Positions 39,101 through 43,954 of a DNA stretch of 43,954 nucleotides are shown one piece after another. The number at the start of each line of letters is the position of its first letter. The first letter of the stretch is position 1. Under the pieces are notes generated by a model that was not told the DNA's origin, did not search any database, and was given only the letters and a program-made list of their open reading frames with translations. Source of the stretch: Massilia sp. UBA2604 (GTDB lineage Bacteria; Pseudomonadota; Gammaproteobacteria; Burkholderiales; Burkholderiaceae_D); the NCBI GenBank assembly GCA_002339265.1, contig DDKG01000322.1, positions 1 to 43,954 of the forward strand, given 5' to 3'. Made by a program: the position numbers and the translations under genes.

Positions 39101-39240
39101 AACCGAAGCGCTCGCCGCGCCTGGGCGCGGCCGGCACGGCCCAGGCCCGGGCGCTGGCGGCGCGCCTGCGCGCACTATTGATCCGCATCGAACGCGAAGT
39201 CTCGACCCAGTTCGGCAGCCGGGACGGCGAGGTCCGCTGA
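36172..39240 (+). CDS. Membrane hybrid histidine kinase: CHASE-PAS-HisKA-HATPase-REC-HPt
   Basis: 1022 residues; the ATG at 36172 has AGGGGAAG directly upstream. Transmembrane helix about 22-46; periplasmic CHASE sensor about 75-300 (IEGVTYAAHV, GYPDFTIFPAGRRPWYEVIAYQYPVD are CHASE wording); second helix about 333-355; PAS about 365-480; HisKA with FLSNMSHEIRTPMNS (His near 502); HATPase (RRHGGTGLGLAISRQLAELMGG); REC with LMDVQMPVMDG (Asp near 799); HPt with LAHQLKSAARAIG (His near 953). It therefore holds the first three steps of a His-Asp-His phosphorelay. CHASE domains bind small ligands such as cytokinin-like adenines in other systems. No response regulator is adjacent. Confidence 0.93.
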   Translation: MKRPALPGSDAIGAAFARLGRPFVLWGGGIALSLAVGLLLHAVVGASIEDEARARFDSLAQAARERIDASLASYGRAVRSLAALHAAGDGDGVPDRASFHRYVAALDIARNYPAIEGVTYAAHVQEAQREAFVAAMRADRSVDARGYPDFTIFPAGRRPWYEVIAYQYPVDQPSRRLGFDMAGRPAVARALEQARDSGGISASGQPVFLREPTPHHALGMRMPVYRGGAIPPSVEGRRTTYLGSFGIAFSVQKLVDDALAASAGPLPAVSVYGASRNTEGGALLLHGPDVGRTPPDPSDHFTTQLGVDFAGSQWQVVFTTPRRAMLDGADLWLPMAAQVAGFLGTLLVYGLFLAQYRARRAADEQRLLLDTVLDNLDAEVYLKDAARRIRYLNAKGASSLGRPAAELIGRRDVEAMGRAVADAAWELDRAVLHGGRRSSAQVAQSAPGGAPRQLWTVRVPMQVDEEAAVLCVATDVTELHSLKARADAASKAKSDFLSNMSHEIRTPMNSIIGMTHLALQAAPDARQRDYLEKIYHSGQHLLGIINDILDFSKIEAGMLELSRVCFMLDALMRNVEAQLGTSAAAKGLGFDIEIDPVLMRPLCGDSLRLEQVLLNFASNAVKFSERGRITLRARLARAFGPEVLVRFEVEDRGIGIDAADLPYLFTPFQQADQSATRRHGGTGLGLAISRQLAELMGGEVGVASILGEGSTFWFTARLALDDAAGGRSGGVLGAGLGAAPAPAQARLDGCAVLLVEDNPFNQQVARELLALSGAAVEVANNGQEALAAMADKRFDCVLMDVQMPVMDGLEATRRIRQDPALQDTLVVAMTANAGVDDRARCLAAGMNEFLAKPVVPELLAATIARCLGRTTAPVADVAMAGHMQRQAGSATGAAPGASGEVLDLASLASTAGGDTERMRKYVFLFLDTARENLAGIDSALAGGDLTHTASLAHQLKSAARAIGAASFGAICEDLEAQPKRSPRLGAAGTAQARALAARLRALLIRIEREVSTQFGSRDGEVR

Positions 39241-39319
39241 CCGGGAAGCCGGGCCAGTGGCCCTACCGCCGGCAGGCCAAACACGGTATGCTGTGGACCC
39301 GACCGTTCGAGCCTCACGC

Positions 39320-42300
39320 ATGTCTTCCCCGATCACTCCCGGCCTCCTGATCCTCCATGGCAACCAGATGGAGCTGCTGCGCAGCGCCGTGTTCGACTGG
39401 CTGCGCAACCGTCCCCTGGGCCCGCTGGAAGAAGAGATCTTCCTGGTGCAGTCCAATGGCGTGGCCGAATGGCTCAAGATCGCGCTGGCGGAGGAGATCG
39501 GCGTCTGCGCCGCCACCAGGGTGGCGCTGCCGGCGCGCTTCATGTGGGAAGCCTATCGCGGCATGCTCGGGCGCGAACGGGTGCCCAGCCGCGCCCCGTT
39601 CGACAAGGATCCGCTCACCTGGCGCCTGATGCGCCTGCTGCCCACCTTGCTGGAGCAGGATGGCTATGAACCGCTGGCGCGCTTCCTGGCCGACGGCGAT
39701 GCCGAACGCCGCCTGCAACTGGCCGAGCGCGTGGCCGACCTGTACGACCAGTACCAGGTCTACCGCGCCGACTGGCTGGAAGACTGGGCCGCGGGCCGCG
39801 ACCAGTTGCGGCGCGCTGCCGGCGACCCCGTGCCTCTCTTGCCGGACCAGCGCTGGCAAGCCTGCCTGTGGCGCGCCGTGCACGCCAGCCTGGACGAGTT
39901 GCAGCGCGACAGCGGGCGCGCGACCATCCACCAGCAATTCCTGGCCGCGATCGAGGCCGGCGAGGCGCCTGCCAGCCGCCTGCCGCGGCGCGTGGTGCTG
40001 TTCGGGATGTCGACCCTGCCGTACCAGACCCTGCAGGCGATCGCGGCGCTGTCTCGCCATACCCAGGTGCTGTTCGCGGTGCCGAATCCGTGCCGCTTCT
40101 ATTGGGGCGACATCATCGATGGCCGCGACCTGCTCAAGGCCGCGCGCCGCCGCCAGCCGCAGAGGAATGGCATCGATCTTGGTGCGGTCCCGATCGAGGA
40201 GCTGCACGCCCACAGCCATCCGCTGCTGGCCAGCTGGGGACGCCAGGGCCGCGACTTCGTGCGCATGCTGGACGAATTCGACAACCAGGACCGCGCCGAA
40301 GATGCCGACGCTCCGCTGCGGGTCGACCTGTTCGCCGACGACGACGGCGCGACCCTGCTGGCCCAGGTCCAGGCCGCGGTGCGCGACCTGCTGCCGCTGT
40401 CCGAGCACCCGCAGGTGCCGCCGTTGCCAGATGACCGCTCGATCGAATTCCACGTCACCCACAGCGTGCAGCGCGAAGTCGAAGTGCTGCACGACCAGCT
40501 GCTGTCTTGGTTCGCGCAAGACCCGAGCCTGCGCCCGCGCGACGTGGTGGTGATGGTGCCCGACATCGACACCTTCTCGCCGGCGATCCACGCCGTGTTC
40601 GACCAGCATCGCCCGAAGGACTTGCGCCGCATCCCATTCGAGATCGGCGACATGCGCGACCGCAGCGTCAATCCGCTGCTGGTGTCGCTCGAATGGCTGC
40701 TGCGCCTGCCGCAGCAGCGCTGCCGCCAGAGCGAGGTGCGCGACCTGCTGGACGTGCCGGCCGTGGCGCGCCGCTTCGGCCTGGGCGACGACGACCTGGC
40801 CATCCTCGGGCGCTGGATCGAGGGCGCCGGCGTGCGCTGGGGCCTGGACCACGAACACCGGGCCGGCCTGGGGCTGGGCATGGCGGGCGAGCAGAATGCC
40901 TGGATCTTCGGCGTGCGCCGGATGCTGCTCGGCTACGCCAGCGGCGCCGGCGCCAGCTTCGCCGACATCGAACCGTATGCCGAAGTCGGCGGGCTCGATG
41001 CGGCGCTGGCCGGCGCGCTGGCGCAACTGGTCGATTGCCTGCTCACATGGCGCTCCCAGCTCGACACCCCGCGCACGCCGGCCGCGTGGGGCGAGGCGGC
41101 GCGCGAGATGCTGTCCTGCTTCTACGCCGCCAGCGACGAAGCCGACCGCCTGACGCTGCAAAGCCTGAACGAAGGCTTGCAGTGCTGGCTCGAGACTTGC
41201 GATGCGGCCGGTTTCGATGAACCGGTTTCGCTGGCGGTGCTGCGCGAAGCCTGGATGAATGAACTCGACCAGCCGACCCTGAACCACCAGTTCGTCTCGG
41301 GCGGCGTGACCTTCTGCACCCTGATGCCGATGCGCGCAGTGCCGTTCCGCGTGGTCTGCCTGCTGGGCATGAACGACGGCGATTTCCCGCGCCGCGCGCG
41401 CCAGTCCGATTTCGACCTGCTGGCGCTGCCCGGCATGGCGCGCCCGGGCGACCGTTCGCGCCGCGACGACGACCGCTACCTGATGCTCGAAGCCCTGCTG
41501 GCGGCGCGCGACAAGTTCTACGTGAGCTGGGTCGGCCGCAATGTGCGCGACAATAGCGAACAGCCGCCGTCGGTGCTGGTGTCGCAGTTGCGCGATTATT
41601 TGCAAGGTGGCTGGGACCTGGACTTGCGCGAGCTGACGACCGAACACGCGCTGCAGCCCTTCAGCCGCGTCTATTTTCAAGAGGACGGCCTGCTGACCTA
41701 TGCCGGCGAATGGCGCCTGGCCCACGGCGTCGAACAGACGGAAGAGGGCGACGCCTTGCCGCCCTACGAGCTGCAGTCCGACTTCGTGCTCAAGCTGGGC
41801 GAACTGGCCAGCTTCCTGCGCCAGCCTGCGCGCTACTTCTTCCGCCGCCGCCTGGGCGTGGTGTTCGCCGATGCCGCCCAGGTGGGCGAGGACGAAGAGC
41901 CGTTCGCGCTCGACGCGCTCGAGCGCTACCAGATCGAGGACCATCTGCTGGACGACAGCGGCGAGACGGAAGCCCTGCACGAGGTGCGCGCTACCCTGGC
42001 CACGCGCGCTGGGCGGCTGGCGCGCGAGGGTGTGCTGCCGATCGGGCTGATGGGCCGCATGTGGCAGGAGCAGCTGGTCGAGAGCCTGGCGCCGGTGCGC
42101 ACCGAGTGGCTGCGCCTGGGCGCGCGCTTCCCCGAGGACGCCCCCAAGCAGGCTCTCAGGCTCGAGCTTGGCGGCATCGTGCTCGACGACTGGATCGACC
42201 GCTTGCGCAGCAATGGCGAGCAGGCCGCCTGGCTGATGCAGCTGTCCTCGAAGGTGCTGGACCGGAGCGGGAACCCGCGCGGCGACAAATTGATCGCTCC

Positions 42301-42706
42301 CTGGCTGCGCCAGCTGGCCAGCGCCGCGGCCGGCCATCCGGTGGCCGGCTACCTGGTCGCGCGCGACGCGGTGCTCGAGATGAAACCGCTGGAGCAGGAC
42401 GACTCGTTCGAGGTGCTGCGCGACCTGGTGCGCCTGTGGCGCGCCAACCTGGATGCGCCGCTGCCGGTGGCCTGCCGCACCGCGCTGGCGCAGCTCGCCG
42501 ACGGCGATCCGCGCGCCACCTATGACGGCGGCTTCGAGCTGCGTGGCGAAGTGGACGACCTGTGCCTGGCGCGCCTGTGGCCCAGTTTCGAGGCACTGCG
42601 CGAGGCTGGCGGCTGGCCGGACCTGGCCGAAGAATTGTATGGACCGCTGGCGCGCTGGATGACCAGCGCCGTCACGATCAAGCCCTTGCAGGAGTCGTTG
42701 GAATGA
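39320..42706 (+). CDS. recC: RecBCD subunit RecC (exodeoxyribonuclease V gamma)
   Basis: 1128 residues, matching E. coli RecC length. It opens with LLILHGNQMELLRSAVFDWL and EEEIFLVQSNGVAEWLKIALAE, the helicase-like fold with eroded motifs that reads the Chi site in RecBCD, and ends in the PD-(D/E)XK-like domain lacking catalytic residues. Other family blocks are VVLFGMSTLPYQTLQAIAALS, IEFHVTHSVQREVEVLHDQLL and VTFCTLMPMRAVPFRVVCLLGMNDGDFPR. The start at 39320 gives the canonical MxxPGLLILHGN opening. recB overlaps its stop by 4 bp (ATGA). Role: double-strand break repair. Confidence 0.93.
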   Translation: MSSPITPGLLILHGNQMELLRSAVFDWLRNRPLGPLEEEIFLVQSNGVAEWLKIALAEEIGVCAATRVALPARFMWEAYRGMLGRERVPSRAPFDKDPLTWRLMRLLPTLLEQDGYEPLARFLADGDAERRLQLAERVADLYDQYQVYRADWLEDWAAGRDQLRRAAGDPVPLLPDQRWQACLWRAVHASLDELQRDSGRATIHQQFLAAIEAGEAPASRLPRRVVLFGMSTLPYQTLQAIAALSRHTQVLFAVPNPCRFYWGDIIDGRDLLKAARRRQPQRNGIDLGAVPIEELHAHSHPLLASWGRQGRDFVRMLDEFDNQDRAEDADAPLRVDLFADDDGATLLAQVQAAVRDLLPLSEHPQVPPLPDDRSIEFHVTHSVQREVEVLHDQLLSWFAQDPSLRPRDVVVMVPDIDTFSPAIHAVFDQHRPKDLRRIPFEIGDMRDRSVNPLLVSLEWLLRLPQQRCRQSEVRDLLDVPAVARRFGLGDDDLAILGRWIEGAGVRWGLDHEHRAGLGLGMAGEQNAWIFGVRRMLLGYASGAGASFADIEPYAEVGGLDAALAGALAQLVDCLLTWRSQLDTPRTPAAWGEAAREMLSCFYAASDEADRLTLQSLNEGLQCWLETCDAAGFDEPVSLAVLREAWMNELDQPTLNHQFVSGGVTFCTLMPMRAVPFRVVCLLGMNDGDFPRRARQSDFDLLALPGMARPGDRSRRDDDRYLMLEALLAARDKFYVSWVGRNVRDNSEQPPSVLVSQLRDYLQGGWDLDLRELTTEHALQPFSRVYFQEDGLLTYAGEWRLAHGVEQTEEGDALPPYELQSDFVLKLGELASFLRQPARYFFRRRLGVVFADAAQVGEDEEPFALDALERYQIEDHLLDDSGETEALHEVRATLATRAGRLAREGVLPIGLMGRMWQEQLVESLAPVRTEWLRLGARFPEDAPKQALRLELGGIVLDDWIDRLRSNGEQAAWLMQLSSKVLDRSGNPRGDKLIAPWLRQLASAAAGHPVAGYLVARDAVLEMKPLEQDDSFEVLRDLVRLWRANLDAPLPVACRTALAQLADGDPRATYDGGFELRGEVDDLCLARLWPSFEALREAGGWPDLAEELYGPLARWMTSAVTIKPLQESLE

Positions 42707-43954
42707 GCAGTAAACTCGAAGCGATCCGCTTCCCGTTGCACGGCTCGCGCCTGATCGAGGCGTCGGCCGGCACCGGCAAGACCTGGACCATCGCCGCCCT
42801 CTACGTGCGCCTGGTGCTCGGTCACGGCGGCGAAGACGCCTTCGTGCGCCCGCTATTGCCGTCCGAGATCCTGGTGATGACGTTTACCCGCGCCGCCACG
42901 CGCGAGCTGTCCAACCGCGTGCGCGAACGGCTGGTGCAGGCGGCGGCTTACTTCCGCGGCGAAGCGCAGGCCGATGACCCCTACCTGGAAGAGCTGGCGC
43001 AAGCCTACACGCCAGGCAGCGAGCGCAATGTCGCCGCCCATCGCCTGATGCTGGCCGCCGAAACGATGGACGAGGCGGCGATCTTCACCATCGACGCCTG
43101 GTGCCAGCGCATGCTGCGCGAGCACGCCTTCGACAGCGGCAGCCTGTTCGACGAAGAGCTGGTGAGCGACGAGCGCATGCTGTTCGAGGACGCCGCCCAC
43201 GATTACTGGCGCCAGCACGTCTATCCGCTCGGCGCCAGGGACCTGGCCGTCGTGCTGGACACCTGGAGCGACGTCGAGGCGCTCAAGGCCAGCGTGCGCG
43301 AGCTGGTGCAGCGCGGGCCGCTGCTGGGCGAGGTCGAGCGCGAACCGCTGGGCCGCTTGGTAACGCGCCTGGCCCAGGCCCAGCGCGACGAGCTGGCGCG
43401 GCTCAAGGACGGCTGGGTCGAACGCGCCGACGCGATGGAGCGCTGGATCGCCGGCCACCGCGAACGCGCGCCCAAATGCTTCAACGGCAACAAGATGCGC
43501 GCCGATTCGCTGGTCAAGTGGTTCGAGGCGTTGCGCGCCTGGGCCGCGGACCCGGCTCGGCACATGCCGGATCTGAGCGACACCGCCTGGAAACGCCTGA
43601 CCCCGGACGGCATCGTGGACGCCTTCAGCAAGGATTTCAGCGCCGACGTCCCGGACTGCTTCGACGCCACCGCGGCGCTGCAGCAGGCCCTGGCGGCGAT
43701 CGATCCGATCGCCCACGCGCTGCTGCGCCACGGCGCCGGCCATATCGGCGCGCGCATGCAGGAACTCAAGCGCCGCAACCGCCAGTTCGGCTTCGCCGAC
43801 ATGCTCGAGCGCCTCAAGCTGGCGCTGGAGGGCGAGAACGGCGCGGCGCTGCGCGAGCGCATCGTGCAGCAGTATCCGGTGGCCATGGTCGACGAATTCC
43901 AGGACACCTCGCCCGACCAGTACCGCATCTTCGACCTGCTGTACCGGGTAGGCG
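42703..43954 (+). CDS. recB: RecBCD subunit RecB (exodeoxyribonuclease V beta), 5' part
   Basis: The first 417 residues are present and the rest lies beyond the right edge (RecB is about 1200 residues). Walker A is LIEASAGTGKTWT (about 18-30), motif Ia LVMTFTRAATREL, the RecB-specific IFTIDAWCQRMLREHAFDSG and Walker B AMVDEFQDTSPDQ near residue 395. It supplies the 3'-5' helicase and, in the missing C-terminal part, the nuclease. The ATGA overlap with recC shows coupled translation; recD would be expected next. Confidence 0.95.
   Translation, partial: MSSKLEAIRFPLHGSRLIEASAGTGKTWTIAALYVRLVLGHGGEDAFVRPLLPSEILVMTFTRAATRELSNRVRERLVQAAAYFRGEAQADDPYLEELAQAYTPGSERNVAAHRLMLAAETMDEAAIFTIDAWCQRMLREHAFDSGSLFDEELVSDERMLFEDAAHDYWRQHVYPLGARDLAVVLDTWSDVEALKASVRELVQRGPLLGEVEREPLGRLVTRLAQAQRDELARLKDGWVERADAMERWIAGHRERAPKCFNGNKMRADSLVKWFEALRAWAADPARHMPDLSDTAWKRLTPDGIVDAFSKDFSADVPDCFDATAALQQALAAIDPIAHALLRHGAGHIGARMQELKRRNRQFGFADMLERLKLALEGENGAALRERIVQQYPVAMVDEFQDTSPDQYRIFDLLYRVG

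Noticed and set aside
36187..39102. Long open frame antisense to the CHASE hybrid kinase (about 970 codons)
   Set aside because: Same GC artefact; the plus strand carries an unbroken, fully motif-supported kinase.
39314..42337. 1000-codon open frame antisense to recC
   Set aside because: No motif and biased composition (Arg, Gln, His, Ala); recC is certain on the other strand.

Overview
The window is high-GC chromosomal DNA from a betaproteobacterium, most likely an Oxalobacteraceae member of the Massilia/Telluria/Duganella type. This is inferred from GC-rich codon use, REP-like intergenic palindromes, an RsaL-containing quorum-sensing locus, RecBC and the large number of sensor kinases. No rRNA, tRNA, CRISPR array, transposase or prophage gene was seen. 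Both ends cut genes: an aminotransferase at the left and recB at the right.

Layout. 1-858: 5' part of a PLP aminotransferase-fold gene whose catalytic lysine position reads as glutamine. 859-1397: gene-poor, with a textbook MerR-type promoter (19-bp spacer containing a dyad). 1398-6629: a catabolic operon of a two-flavin aryl-CoA monooxygenase/reductase fusion, enoyl-CoA hydratase, acyl-CoA dehydrogenase, RidA and an ASCH protein; it resembles aerobic 2-aminobenzoyl-CoA (or salicylyl-CoA) degradation, but the CoA ligase is not in view. 6633-8146: a small membrane protein, an APH(3')-I-like kinase and a hypothetical protein. 8208-10927: a Tat-exported two-subunit molybdenum hydroxylase. 11109-13094: a diguanylate cyclase. 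13120-13207: an inverted pair of REP elements. 13233-17547: a minus-strand group of phosphoribosyltransferase, an SRPBCC protein with LEA-like 11-residue repeats, and an erythromycin-esterase-fold enzyme, preceded by S-formylglutathione hydrolase.

17548-18466 is an AT-richer patch holding one orphan membrane protein whose Shine-Dalgarno sits in a GNRA-loop hairpin. 18467-19665: a split chromate transporter. 19727-20317: two small proteins. 20705-22801: a UvrD/Rep-type helicase bracketed by two diverged copies of a ~130-bp element carrying DnaA-box-like sites. 23069-24515: an overlapping sirtuin/HD-hydrolase pair. 24625-26166: glpD.

26174-39240 is a signalling region: a soluble poly-HAMP hybrid histidine kinase with three receiver domains and a degenerate CheR-like partner; a complete luxR-rsaL-luxI acyl-homoserine-lactone circuit with a shared lux-type box and a palindrome suited to an RsaL operator; a prolyl-oligopeptidase; and a CHASE/PAS hybrid kinase ending in an HPt domain. 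39320-43954: recC and the start of recB.

The most interesting items are the lysine-less aminotransferase, the bidirectional quorum-sensing promoter, the DnaA-box elements around the helicase, the poly-HAMP kinase with its apparent pseudo-methyltransferase, the LEA-repeat/SRPBCC fusion, and the RidA/ASCH extension of the aryl-CoA operon. All functions are read from motifs and context; no database search was possible.
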